A DNA stretch of 59,205 nt from Sphaerisporangium melleum (GTDB lineage Bacteria > Actinomycetota > Actinomycetes > Streptosporangiales > Streptosporangiaceae): NCBI RefSeq assembly GCF_014646695.1, contig NZ_BMNT01000023.1, forward strand, positions 1 through 59,205, written 5' to 3'. Made by a program: the position numbers and the translations under genes. Positions 1 through 8,226 of this stretch are shown here, piece by piece. The notes under the pieces are model-generated. The model worked only from the letters and a program-made list of their open reading frames with translations, ran no database searches and was not told the origin of the DNA. Numbering within the stretch: position 1 is the first letter of the stretch; every line of letters starts with the position of its first letter.

Positions 1-81
1 CGCCAGAACCGAGCGGACCAGGTGCTGGCGATATCCCATGCGCCCGGTCACCCCATTCATGACCACGCCAAGGGTCTCCAT
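1..81 (-). CDS. Gfo/Idh/MocA family oxidoreductase, N-terminal fragment
   Basis: Only the first 27 codons lie in the window; the gene continues past the left edge. The reading starts METLGVVMNGVTGRMG, which matches the opening of the Rossmann NAD(P)-binding fold in Gfo/Idh/MocA dehydrogenases, a family that oxidises or epimerises sugars, inositols and related polyols. The start at 81 is supported by an AGGAGG ribosome site about 5 bases upstream. It is the last visible member of the minus-strand sugar operon that begins near 5904, so it probably acts on the sugar imported by that ABC transporter. The substrate cannot be read from this fragment. Confidence 0.7.
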   Translation of the reverse strand, partial: METLGVVMNGVTGRMGYRQHLVRSVLA

Positions 82-892
82 CCGTCCTCCTCGACCTAAG
101 GGACTTTTCCGCGGAACCGCTCCCCACAGGGCGGGCCTCGTCCAAGTAGCGTCGCAAGGTGGCCGCCTCGCCGCTCAGCATGCCCGGGTCGTCACCGGGG
201 ACGAATTCGAGAGAGGCGTCGATCCTCCTGCCGGTCGACGCCAGCACGCCCATCACCGCCCGCCACAGCGCCGCACGGTGATCGAGCGGGAGGCGATCCT
301 CGGACGTGGGCCACCAGCTGAAGACGTGCACCGCGTCCACGCGCTCCAGCACGGCCCGCAGACCCGCCAGCGCCTCGTCGTCCGGCATGCCGTTCGGCGG
401 CTGCCAGTAGGTCCGCAACCCGGGAACCTCGTCCAGCATGGACAGAGCGGATTCGATCTCGTCGGTGAGCGTGCCGGCGTGGAACTCGGTGGCGACCACG
501 ATGTCTCCCGCGCCGTCCACGCACCGCTTCAGACGGTCGAGCGTTCTGCGGCGCTCCGCGGGGCCGGCGGTCGCGGAGGCCAGGTCTCCCGCCCACACCC
601 GCACCCGGGGGGCGCCCAGAGCACGGGCGGCGGCCAGCACCTGCCGCCACAGCCGATCGGCCTCGTCCGGATCGGCGGGGACGCCCGCCCGGTAATACGA
701 GCCCAGGGCCGAGACGGAAAGACCCGCTGCTCTCGTCGCCTCGCCCAGACGGCCGATCCCCTGCTCGTCGCCAAGCCGCACGTGGGCGTCCTGGCCCCAT
801 TCAATGTGCTCCAGCCCGGCCTGCCGGGCAAGCGCGATGATCCGCTCCGGGAAAAGCGGTCGATAGGTGACGCTGCACATCCCCGCCGTCAT
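1..892 (-). CDS. Sugar phosphate isomerase/epimerase (TIM barrel), 3' end unresolved
   Basis: Reading from the ATG at 892 gives a protein starting MTAGMCSVTYRPLFPERII, followed by AGLEHIEWGQDAHV and later LEFVPGDDP, typical of the xylose-isomerase-like TIM-barrel family (AP endonuclease 2 / IolE type). The conserved part ends near base 120, about 258 residues, the usual family length. In this frame no stop occurs before the window edge, so it would overlap the downstream oxidoreductase (start 81) in another frame. A TAG at 98-96 lies one frame away, exactly where a normal stop is expected. Either the 3' end carries a one-base indel or the two genes overlap unusually far. It follows the DUF624 gene by 26 bases. 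Probable role: isomerising a sugar or keto-sugar in the same pathway. Confidence 0.72.
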   Translation of the reverse strand, partial: MTAGMCSVTYRPLFPERIIALARQAGLEHIEWGQDAHVRLGDEQGIGRLGEATRAAGLSVSALGSYYRAGVPADPDEADRLWRQVLAAARALGAPRVRVWAGDLASATAGPAERRRTLDRLKRCVDGAGDIVVATEFHAGTLTDEIESALSMLDEVPGLRTYWQPPNGMPDDEALAGLRAVLERVDAVHVFSWWPTSEDRLPLDHRAALWRAVMGVLASTGRRIDASLEFVPGDDPGMLSGEAATLRRYLDEARPVGSGSAEKSLRSRRTDGDPWRGHEWGDRAHGISPAPGPLGSG

Positions 893-918
893 CAGCCGTG
901 GCGGCGTCCTCATCGCGG

Positions 919-1668
919 TCAATCAGATCCCCCGGCGGTCGCATTCGGACGTGCGGTGTCGCATGGATCGAAGGCGCCGCCCGGGAGGATCGGGGCCACG
1001 ACGAACCGCATGGTGGCCCAGGCGACGTACAGCAGAGGAGAGCACATGAGGAAGATGCCCGCCATCGGCTTCAGCAGGACGACGGCCACGGCCAGGCCGA
1101 GCACGGCGATGCTGAGAACGGACAGATACCAGCGCCGCACCACGAGGTAGAGGCAGGGCAGCACGAGAGAACGCAGCCGGGCCGTCCCTGGCTCTTCGGC
1201 CAGCCGCACCAGCAGCGTGAAGGCCACCGCCATCACCAGCGCCGACACGGTGGAGAAGAACGGGACCAGCGCCGGTCCCCACGTCGTGGGCGCGACGGCG
1301 GCCACGTCGACGATCAGCACGCTCACGGCCGCCGCGCCGCCCGCGCAGATGAGAAGCGCCCGCGGCGCCGCCCGCCGGTAGGAGGACCAGAAGGCGCCCA
1401 GCACGTCCGTCGATCCCTCCCCCAGCCCGGCGAAGCATCCGAACGCGCCGACCAGCGCCGGTCCGCACAGCACCGACAGCACGGCGAAGAAGGGCCACGA
1501 CGCGAGTGGATCGCGCACGATCGCGAGCGCGGCGAGGAGCGGCGCGCACGTCACGGCGAGCAGGACGTTGGTCATCAGCCCGGCGTACACGGTGGAGAAC
1601 AGCTTCTCGTAGGTCTCCTGCCGGGCCGGCCTGAGCAGGCGCGGCGCCCGCGCGTGGTGGGCGCTCAT
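919..1668 (-). CDS. DUF624 (YesL-like) membrane protein
   Basis: A 249-residue protein starting MSAHHARAPRLLRPARQETY with several hydrophobic segments (around residues 30-45, 50-75, 105-125, 130-150 and 190-225). Its pattern fits the DUF624/YesL family, small polytopic proteins that are commonly encoded next to ABC importers for plant-polysaccharide oligomers in Bacillus and actinomycetes. Their biochemical role is not established. The start codon overlaps the stop of the upstream permease by one base (TGATG), so the two are translationally coupled. Longer readings upstream in this frame are shadows of the permease gene. Confidence 0.82.
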   Translation of the reverse strand: MSAHHARAPRLLRPARQETYEKLFSTVYAGLMTNVLLAVTCAPLLAALAIVRDPLASWPFFAVLSVLCGPALVGAFGCFAGLGEGSTDVLGAFWSSYRRAAPRALLICAGGAAAVSVLIVDVAAVAPTTWGPALVPFFSTVSALVMAVAFTLLVRLAEEPGTARLRSLVLPCLYLVVRRWYLSVLSIAVLGLAVAVVLLKPMAGIFLMCSPLLYVAWATMRFVVAPILPGGAFDPCDTARPNATAGGSD

Positions 1669-2564
1669 CACTTGAGTCCGCTCGTCGCGATGCCGCGGAT
1701 GAAGTACCGCTGCCCGATCAGGAAGAGGATCACGATCGGCAGCACCGACAGCACGGCGCCCGTCATGATCATCGCGTACTCGGCGTCGTACTGGCCGACG
1801 AACGAGCGCAGGCCGAGCTGGATGGTCCACAGCTCGTTGCTCGTCAGGTAGATGAACGGGCCCATGTAGTCGTTCCACGTGTTCACGAACGTGAGCAGGG
1901 CGAGGCTCGCCAGCGCCGGTTTCGACAGCGGCAGCATCAGGCGCCGATAGATGCCGTACTCGGTCAGGCCGTCGATCCGCGCGGCCTCGCACAGCTCGTC
2001 CGGGATCGACATGTAGTACTGCCGCATGAGAAAGACGCCGAACGCGCCGAACGCCTGCAGCAGGATGATCGACCAGTAGGTGTTCGTCAGTTCCGCGCGC
2101 TGCATCATGATGTACTGCGGCACCATGTACGCCTGCCACGGCACCGCGATGGTGGCGATGTAGGCCAGGAACAGCGCGTCCCTGCCGGGGAAGCGCACCT
2201 TGGCGAACCCGTAGGCGGCGAAACTGCCTGTCAGCAGCTGCAGGAGGGTGATGGCGACCGACAGGAAGACCGAGTTGCCGAGGTAGGTCGCCATCGGGAT
2301 GCGGTCCCAGATCTCGATGAAGTTCGACCAGCGGAACTCCTGCGGGATCCACTCGATGGGAACGGTGAGAACCTGGTTGTTCCGCTTGAGCGAGGACGAC
2401 ACCATCCACCCGAACGGCACCAGCACGAGCAGGGCCACCGCGAGGAGGAACCCGTACGCGAGCGCCCTCCGGACCAGACGCGGTCCCCGGGAACGGGGGC
2501 GCGCGGATCGCTCGGGTGGCCGGGGCGGGGCGACGGCCGGGGGAGCATCGGGCAGCGCGGTCAT
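1668..2564 (-). CDS. Carbohydrate ABC transporter permease, MalG-like
   Basis: 298 residues with a proline-rich cytoplasmic N terminus and six predicted membrane helices. The permease EAA loop is visible as DELCEAARIDGLTEYGIY, followed by RLMLPLSKPALASL. This is the CUT1 (MalG/LacG) family of inner-membrane subunits that pair with a MalF-type subunit to move mono- or oligosaccharides. The start at 2564 gives MTALPDAP and overlaps the stop of the upstream permease by four bases (ATGA). No ATPase gene is present in the operon, as is usual in actinomycetes, where a shared MsiK-type ATPase energises many CUT1 importers. Confidence 0.93.
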   Translation of the reverse strand: MTALPDAPPAVAPPRPPERSARPRSRGPRLVRRALAYGFLLAVALLVLVPFGWMVSSSLKRNNQVLTVPIEWIPQEFRWSNFIEIWDRIPMATYLGNSVFLSVAITLLQLLTGSFAAYGFAKVRFPGRDALFLAYIATIAVPWQAYMVPQYIMMQRAELTNTYWSIILLQAFGAFGVFLMRQYYMSIPDELCEAARIDGLTEYGIYRRLMLPLSKPALASLALLTFVNTWNDYMGPFIYLTSNELWTIQLGLRSFVGQYDAEYAMIMTGAVLSVLPIVILFLIGQRYFIRGIATSGLK

Positions 2565-3481
2565 CGGGTGCTGCTCCGTTCGTTGAGGCGGAACTGGACA
2601 ACGGTCACGGTGAGCACGATGACGAAGAGCACCAGGGCGATGGCCGAGGAGTAGCCGAACCGCCCCTCGGTGATCCCCTCCCGGTAGATGAGCTGGGACA
2701 GGACCAGTGTGCTGCGTCCTGGCCCGCCGTCGGTCATGACCACGATGAGGTCGAGCACCTTGAAGCTCTGGATCGTCAGCATGACGACGACGAAGAACGT
2801 CGTGGGGCGCAGGCACGGCAGGGTGATCTTCCAGAAGCGCTGCCATGTGTTGGCGCCGTCCACCCGGGCGGCCTCGTAATACTCCTTGGGGATCGTCTGC
2901 AGACCGGCGAGGAACAGCACCATGTAGTAGCCCATGTCCCGCCACACGCTCGTGACGATCACAGCGGGCATCGCCCAGTCGGTACTGGCCACCCATCGGG
3001 GCGGATCGTCGACGCCGAGCGCGTGGAGGAACTGGTTGACCGGTCCGGCCGTCGGGTTGAACAACATGTTCCACACGACGGCCACCGCGACCAGCGAGGT
3101 GATGTACGGGAAGAACGCCGCAGTGCGGAAGAACTGCACCCCGCGTAACTTGCGGTCGAGCGCGACCGCCAGGCCGAGCGCCGCCACCAGCGTGAGCGGG
3201 ATGTGGCCTCCCGCGTAGGCGAAAGTGTTGCGGAGCGCGACGTAGAAGTTCTCGTCACTCAGCAGCCGCCGGAAGTTCGCCGCCCCCACCCACTCGGGCG
3301 AGTTGTACGAGTCCCATTTCAGGAACGCCAGAGCGAACGCCGCGAGCATCGGGATCAAGGTGAACAGCGCGAACCCGAGGAAGTTCGGGAGGATGAAACT
3401 CCATCCGATGAGGATGCCGCGCCAGGCGGGTCGCTTCGGCGGCGAACCGCCGGGCGCCGATCGGGTCATTGCTTGAGCCAT
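2561..3481 (-). CDS. Carbohydrate ABC transporter permease, MalF-like
   Basis: 306 residues with six membrane helices. The EAA loop is seen as KEYYEAARVDGANTWQRFWK followed by ITLPCLRP. This is the first permease of the CUT1 pair. I chose the ATG at 3481 (MAQAMTRSAPGG) because AAGGA sits five bases upstream; a GTG at 3511 in the same frame has no ribosome site. It lies 76 bases downstream of the binding-protein gene and overlaps the next permease by four bases. With the lipoprotein and second permease it forms the import system of this sugar locus. Confidence 0.93.
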   Translation of the reverse strand: MAQAMTRSAPGGSPPKRPAWRGILIGWSFILPNFLGFALFTLIPMLAAFALAFLKWDSYNSPEWVGAANFRRLLSDENFYVALRNTFAYAGGHIPLTLVAALGLAVALDRKLRGVQFFRTAAFFPYITSLVAVAVVWNMLFNPTAGPVNQFLHALGVDDPPRWVASTDWAMPAVIVTSVWRDMGYYMVLFLAGLQTIPKEYYEAARVDGANTWQRFWKITLPCLRPTTFFVVVMLTIQSFKVLDLIVVMTDGGPGRSTLVLSQLIYREGITEGRFGYSSAIALVLFVIVLTVTVVQFRLNERSSTR

Positions 3482-3557
3482 GGCCGTCCTTCGTGACCTC
3501 CTGCTCTTCACGGAGATGTGGCGGGCCCGCAGTGCCTCGGGAACCCGCCGCCGTTCC

Positions 3558-4859
3558 CTAATTGAGCACTTCGCTCTTCACGCGGTCCCCCATCGAGCGG
3601 ATGCCCTCGTCGATCGACTTGTCGCCGACCATGATGAGCTCGTGCTCCTCATTGAGGATCGTGTCGACGTCGGAGGTGTGTTCGCTGACGGGCATCTCCA
3701 GCACGACCTTGTCGGGCTGGAAGGCCTTCTTGGACAACTCGTCGGTGGGCATCCCGGTATTCGAGAAGTACGCCTGGGTGATGTCGGTGCTCTGCAACGC
3801 CGGCACCACGCCGAGCTTGCTGATCGCCTCGGCGCCGGCCTGGCCGGCCGCGAACCGCACGAACTTCTTGGCCGCGTCCGCGTGCACGGCCCGCTTGTTC
3901 ACCGCGAAGGCGGTCGGCGAGCCGAACGTCGTCATGCCGGTCGCACCCGGCCGCTGCGGCATCGGCGCCAAGGCCCAGTCGACGTCCGTGGCGCCCTTCT
4001 GCTTCTGCTGGAGGATGCCGGAGATGTACCAGGTGCCCATCGGCAACATCGCCGTGGTGCCGCTTTCGAAGATCGTGCGGTAGTCGGACTTCTGTGCCTT
4101 CGCCGTGCCGAAGTCGAGGGTCGCGCCGTCCTTCTGCAGCCCGAGCGCCATCTCGTACTGGTCCTTGAAGAAGGAGTAGTCACCGCCGAGCTGGTCGCCG
4201 CCGGTCTGCGCGGCGGAGATGGCGTGCACCACCGACCGCCAGGTGTGATGGTAGGTGCCGTAGACCTTCTTGCCCCCCTCGTCGTGCGTGAGGCTCCGGG
4301 CGAGTTTGGCGTACTCGTCCCAGGTCAGCTGGGAGGGCATCGTGACGCCCGCCTTCTCGAAGTACTTCTTGTTGTAGTACAGCAGCCAGAAGTCCTGCCG
4401 GAACGGCAGCGCGTAGTACTTGTCCTTCACGTTGAACGCGGGCAGGCCGGCCAGCTTCGAGGTGTCGGTCGACGTGACCGCATCGGTGATGTCCGCGAGC
4501 TGCCCGCGGCTGGAGTAGCGCGCGTAGTCCGTGACGTTCTTCATCGTGATGACGTCGGTCTGGTCGCCGCCCGCGAGCATGGTCGTGACCTTGTCGGGGT
4601 AATCGTCGGCGAGGATGTCCACCGGCTTGACCTTGACGCCGGGGTTCGCCCGCTGGAAGGCGTCGAACAGCGCCGTGAACTCGGGGGTCTTGGCGAGGTT
4701 CCACACGGCCACGGTCAGGGTGACGTTTCCATCGCCCGTCTCGTCGCCGGAACCGCCTCCGCACGCGGTCACCGCCAAGGCGAGCGCGACCGCGACCGCT
4801 GTGCGTCCGACGAAGCGGCGTCGCCCTTGGGCCCTTCCCACCGAGTTCGAAGCGATCAT
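3558..4859 (-). CDS. Sugar-binding lipoprotein of the ABC importer
   Basis: 433 residues. The N terminus has an arginine-rich stretch, a hydrophobic segment and a lipobox ending VTAC (lipidated Cys near residue 33), so the mature protein is anchored outside the membrane. The rest matches solute-binding family 1: LTVAVWNLAKTPEFTALFDAF near the start, the LPFRQDFWLLYYNKKYFEKAG-type hinge region and a late AFAVNKRAVHADAAKKFVRF segment. It would capture the sugar ligand and deliver it to the two permeases downstream. The ATG at 4859 is preceded by a GGAAGG sequence. Ligand is unknown; the surrounding enzymes suggest an acidic or oxidised sugar. Confidence 0.93.
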   Translation of the reverse strand: MIASNSVGRAQGRRRFVGRTAVAVALALAVTACGGGSGDETGDGNVTLTVAVWNLAKTPEFTALFDAFQRANPGVKVKPVDILADDYPDKVTTMLAGGDQTDVITMKNVTDYARYSSRGQLADITDAVTSTDTSKLAGLPAFNVKDKYYALPFRQDFWLLYYNKKYFEKAGVTMPSQLTWDEYAKLARSLTHDEGGKKVYGTYHHTWRSVVHAISAAQTGGDQLGGDYSFFKDQYEMALGLQKDGATLDFGTAKAQKSDYRTIFESGTTAMLPMGTWYISGILQQKQKGATDVDWALAPMPQRPGATGMTTFGSPTAFAVNKRAVHADAAKKFVRFAAGQAGAEAISKLGVVPALQSTDITQAYFSNTGMPTDELSKKAFQPDKVVLEMPVSEHTSDVDTILNEEHELIMVGDKSIDEGIRSMGDRVKSEVLN

Positions 4860-4887
4860 TTCTCCGGCTTCCTTTCCTGCGCTGAGG

Positions 4888-5904
4888 TCAGGCGCTGACC
4901 GTGAATTCGTCTGCGGTCACGACCGCGCGGGGCGGTTGACCGGACAGGTAGCGCTCCAGCTCGCTGAGGGCGCTCTCGCTCATGCGCCGGGTCTCTGATC
5001 CGAGGGATCCGGCGACGTGGGGGGTGATCATCACGTTGGGCAGGTCGTACAGAGGTGAGGTCGCCGGGAGCGGCTCCGGGTCGGTGACGTCGAGGATCGC
5101 GTCGAGGCGCCCCTGGGCGCACTCGCGCTCCAGAGCCGTGGTGTCCAGGACCACGCCGCGCGCGGTGTTGATCACCGTGGCCCCGTCCGGCAGCCGAGCC
5201 AGCTCGGCTGCCCCGATGAGGTGGCGGGTGGACGGAAGCGCGGGCACGTGGAGGGTGAGCACGTCGGAGCGCGGCAGCAACTCGGGCAACCGCACCAGGC
5301 GGGCGCCGGCAGCGCTCACCTGCGCCGCGTCCGCGTAGGGATCGGCGACGAGCACGTCGGCCTCCAGACTGCGCAGCCGCTCGACCACCCGGCGCCCCAC
5401 TCGGGAGAAGCCGACGACGCCGATCGTCCGCCCCCGGTTGGACAGCTCTCCGCGGCGCCCGGCATACGACCAGTCCTGCCGATGTACGCGCGCGTCCTGT
5501 GCGAGGAACGGCACCTTCTTGCCGGCGAAAATGATCGCGGCCAGGGTGAATTCGGCGACCGGGATGGCGTTCTCGTCGGCGGCGTTGGTGACCAGGATGC
5601 CGCGGCGCCAGACCTCATCGGTGACGAAGCCGCGCACCGTGCCCGCACAGTGGAAGATCGCCCGCAGCCGGGGCGCGTCGGACAGCCGCTCGGCCGTCAG
5701 CGACGGACAGCCCCACGAGGTCACGAGCACCTCGACCTCGCGCAGCCGGCGCCGTACACGCGTCGTGTCGAGATCACCGGTCGCCACCGGATCACCGAGC
5801 TCCACGAGGGTGTGCAACCGGCGCAGCTGGGGCTCCTGGAACTGCATGGTGAAGTGCACGGGATCCATGACCAGCAGGGCCTGCGGCCGTCGTCCGTTCG
5901 TCAC
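4888..5904 (-). CDS. D-2-hydroxyacid dehydrogenase (phosphoglycerate dehydrogenase-like)
   Basis: 338 residues. The NAD-binding motif is GVVGFSRVGRRVVERL (GxGxxG variant with Phe-Ser in the second and third variable positions). It is followed by INTARG, by the catalytic-Glu region DVTDPEP and by the catalytic His in MITPHVAGS. This is the D-isomer-specific 2-hydroxyacid dehydrogenase family, which interconverts 2-keto and 2-hydroxy acids with NAD(P)H. I chose the GTG at 5904 because GGAAGGA lies six bases upstream; the longer ATG reading at 5964 overlaps promoter elements. It is the first gene of the minus-strand sugar operon, 28 bases ahead of the binding protein, suggesting a keto- or sugar-acid step in the same pathway. 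Confidence 0.9.
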   Translation of the reverse strand: MTNGRRPQALLVMDPVHFTMQFQEPQLRRLHTLVELGDPVATGDLDTTRVRRRLREVEVLVTSWGCPSLTAERLSDAPRLRAIFHCAGTVRGFVTDEVWRRGILVTNAADENAIPVAEFTLAAIIFAGKKVPFLAQDARVHRQDWSYAGRRGELSNRGRTIGVVGFSRVGRRVVERLRSLEADVLVADPYADAAQVSAAGARLVRLPELLPRSDVLTLHVPALPSTRHLIGAAELARLPDGATVINTARGVVLDTTALERECAQGRLDAILDVTDPEPLPATSPLYDLPNVMITPHVAGSLGSETRRMSESALSELERYLSGQPPRAVVTADEFTVSA

Positions 5905-5940
5905 TCGCGATCCTTCCGGAAAGCGGTTACCAGCAGGCCG

Positions 5941-5969
5941 ATCATGTCCGCTCACTTCAATCACGTCAA
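5941..5969 (-). promoter_or_regulatory. Candidate sigma-70 promoter of the sugar operon
   Basis: On the minus strand TTGACG (5969-5964) is followed after exactly 17 bases by CATGAT (5946-5941). That is 5/6 and 4/6 matches to the -35 and -10 consensus. It lies about 40 bases ahead of the GTG start at 5904. Confidence 0.55.
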
Positions 5970-5975
5970 TACCTT

Positions 5976-5994
5976 ATTGATCAGGATTGATCAG
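5976..5994. repeat. Tandem ATTGATCAG repeat, candidate operator
   Basis: ATTGATCAG occurs at 5976-5984 and again at 5986-5994, a 10-base period that places both copies on the same helix face. Each contains the palindrome TGATCA. The pair lies 7 bases upstream of the -35 box of the candidate operon promoter. DeoR-type proteins are known to use directly repeated operators, and the locus encodes a DeoR-headed regulator. Confidence 0.5.
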
Positions 5995-6267
5995 AAGGCT
6001 CGATCGTTGTCGGATTGAATGAGGGCCCCCTGGACGCGAGCAGAGAACCGGGGCGTGGCTTCTGGGCAGGACATCACCCGGCAGTCAACGCGATCGAGTT
6101 GAGCGCGTCAAGACCGGGCATGGCGCCACAACGATCAGAGCCGATCTCGCATCGGTCTGAACCGATCGATATGTGCCCGCATCGATCACACATACCTTGA
6201 CCGTGTCAGGCCCGCATGCCACCATCGCGTCAGCTGCCGGTGACGTGAACGTCACACAGACGCGTGG

Positions 6268-8226
6268 ATGGCGTCGCATTCGACGACGGCCGGGCGGAAG
6301 GACATGCGGACGTTGCGCGAGCTCGACGACCTGAAGCTCTCCCCCTTCACCGGATGGACCAGAGCGCACTGGGCGGCGCTCGCCGACCGCGTCCTGCTGG
6401 CGGCCCGTCGACACGCCTCGGCGTCTCACGCCCACATCTCGTTCCCGGGCGCCCCCGGAGGCTACGGTCCGGACGTTGACGCGCTCGAGGGGTTCGCGCG
6501 CACGTTCCTCGCCGCCGGATTCCGGGTGGCCGGAGAGAACGGGCATGATCCGCTGAACCTCATGGAGTGGTACGCCAAGGGCCTGGCCGCGGGCACCGAC
6601 CCCGGTTCGCCGGAGCGCTGGGTGCGGCTGGACGAGCACGACCAGGCCAAGGTCGAGGCCGCGTCGTTGGCCCTGGTCCTCCACCTCACACGGCCGTGGC
6701 TGTGGGACCGCCTGGCACCGAGGGTGCAGGAGCGGGTGGTCGAGTACCTGGCGCCGGCGATCGGGGCGCACTATCCGCCGATCAACTGGATCTGGTTCCA
6801 GATCGTCGTCGAGCAGTTCCTCGCCTCCGTCGGCGGCCCGTTCGCGCGGGAGGACATCGAGGCGGGGCTCGCGCTGACGGACGGATTCGCCCGGGAGAAC
6901 GGCTGGTACGCCGACGGCGCGGAACGCGCCTACGACCATTACGTCGGATGGGCGCTGCACCTCTACCCGCTCATCTGGACCGAGATGGCCGCCGGAGACC
7001 CCGCCGCGGACGTGCGGCGGCCGGTCTACCTGCGCCGGCTGGAGCGATACCTGCGCGACGCCGTCCACCTCGTCGGCGCCGACGGCTCGCCCCTCGTCCA
7101 GGGCCGCAGCCTCACCTACCGGTTCGCCGCCGCGGCCCAGTTCTGGCTGGGCGCGCGGGCGGGCGTCGTGACCCCTTCGCCGGGTGTCCTGCGCCGCGCC
7201 GCCTCCGGCATCGCCCGGCATTTCGCCGACCACGGGGCGCCCGACGACGAGGGCCTGCTCACGCTGGGCTGGCACCACCCGTGGCGGCCGATCGCCCAGT
7301 CCTACTCCGGACCCGGGTCACCGTACTGGGCCGCCAAGGGCTTCCTGGGACTGTCCCTCCCCGCCGACCACCCGGTCTGGACGGCGGTCGAGGAGCCCCT
7401 GCCGGTCGAGTCCCACGACTACCACCTCGTCGTACGCTCGCCCGGCTGGCTCGTGAGCGGGACGCGTGCGGACGGCATCGTACGGGTGACCAACCACGGC
7501 ACCGACCACTCCCATCCCGGAGCCGCCCTCACCGACTCCCCGCTGTACGCGCGCCTCGGCTATTCGACGGCCACCTCGCCCGTACTCGCCGGGGAGCACG
7601 CCGGCCACCCGCTGGACCAGTCGGCCGTGATCCTCACGGCGAACGGCGAGCCCAGCCACCGCACCGGATTCGAGACCCTGACCGTCGATCGCCTGCCCTC
7701 GGGGACGCTCGTCGGCGCGTCCCGGTGGCAGGCGCACTGGATCGAGCCCGATCGGGCGAACCCCGACCACGGATACGGACGAGCCGGTCAGGTGCGCCTG
7801 GGCCCGTGGATTCACACGATCTCGGTCGTGCGCGGTCCTTGGGAGGTACGCCTGATCCAGGTGTCCGCGGCGGGGAGCGAGCAGGGCGTGCTCCGCGTCG
7901 GCGGATGGCCGCTGCCAGGGGCGGGTACGGCCCTGGCGGCAACGGCCACCGTGTCGGGTGACACCGCACACTCGCGGGTCGTAGGCGGGGAAGGGCTGAA
8001 CACGTCCGGCATTATGTCCGCGGAGGACGCCTCGCCGCTCGCGGCCCGGATACGCATCCCGTGGTGCGCCACGACCGGCCCGGCTCGGCCGCACAGCTGG
8101 TACGACGCGGCCGTCTTCCTCGGCGGACCCGAACCCGGGAAGTCGCCGGCCGTGTGCTGGGACGACTCTGTGGCGGTCGTCACCTGGCCGGATGGCGAGG
8201 TCGACAGACTGGATCCCTCACGCTGA
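6268..8226 (+). CDS. DUF2264 domain-containing protein, probable glycoside hydrolase-like
   Basis: 652 residues. The region SPFTGWTRAHWAALADRVL opens an alpha-helical (alpha/alpha-barrel-like) domain, with INWIWFQIVVEQFLASVGG and a strongly conserved-looking YSGPGSPYWAAKGFLGLSLP near residue 350. A beta-rich C-terminal half follows. This pattern fits DUF2264, a family related, as far as I recall, to CAZy GH154. No signal peptide is visible, so it should be cytoplasmic, cleaving imported oligosaccharides. Start choice is uncertain: the ATG at 6268 lacks a ribosome site, while a second ATG at 6304 has GGAAGGA only one base away. It is divergent from the sugar operon and its 3' end overlaps the convergent regulator by nine bases. 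Confidence 0.85.
   Translation: MASHSTTAGRKDMRTLRELDDLKLSPFTGWTRAHWAALADRVLLAARRHASASHAHISFPGAPGGYGPDVDALEGFARTFLAAGFRVAGENGHDPLNLMEWYAKGLAAGTDPGSPERWVRLDEHDQAKVEAASLALVLHLTRPWLWDRLAPRVQERVVEYLAPAIGAHYPPINWIWFQIVVEQFLASVGGPFAREDIEAGLALTDGFARENGWYADGAERAYDHYVGWALHLYPLIWTEMAAGDPAADVRRPVYLRRLERYLRDAVHLVGADGSPLVQGRSLTYRFAAAAQFWLGARAGVVTPSPGVLRRAASGIARHFADHGAPDDEGLLTLGWHHPWRPIAQSYSGPGSPYWAAKGFLGLSLPADHPVWTAVEEPLPVESHDYHLVVRSPGWLVSGTRADGIVRVTNHGTDHSHPGAALTDSPLYARLGYSTATSPVLAGEHAGHPLDQSAVILTANGEPSHRTGFETLTVDRLPSGTLVGASRWQAHWIEPDRANPDHGYGRAGQVRLGPWIHTISVVRGPWEVRLIQVSAAGSEQGVLRVGGWPLPGAGTALAATATVSGDTAHSRVVGGEGLNTSGIMSAEDASPLAARIRIPWCATTGPARPHSWYDAAVFLGGPEPGKSPAVCWDDSVAVVTWPDGEVDRLDPSR

Larger units (their letters stand above)
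5905..6267. other. Divergent control region between the sugar operon and the DUF2264 gene
   Basis: This 363-base stretch has no credible gene. It holds the minus-strand promoter and tandem ATTGATCAG repeats listed separately. It also holds further GATC-centred words near 6001 (CGATCGTT), 6091 (CGATCGAG), 6173 (CCGATCGATA) and 6180-6188 (CATCGATCA). The density of GATCGA-type words suggests several operator half-sites serving both directions. Confidence 0.55.

Noticed and set aside
898-1851. Long plus-strand frames over the DUF624 and permease genes (also 3480-4898)
   Set aside because: They are opposite-strand shadows of clear ABC-transporter genes, with His/Arg/Gln-rich nonsense composition and no domain.
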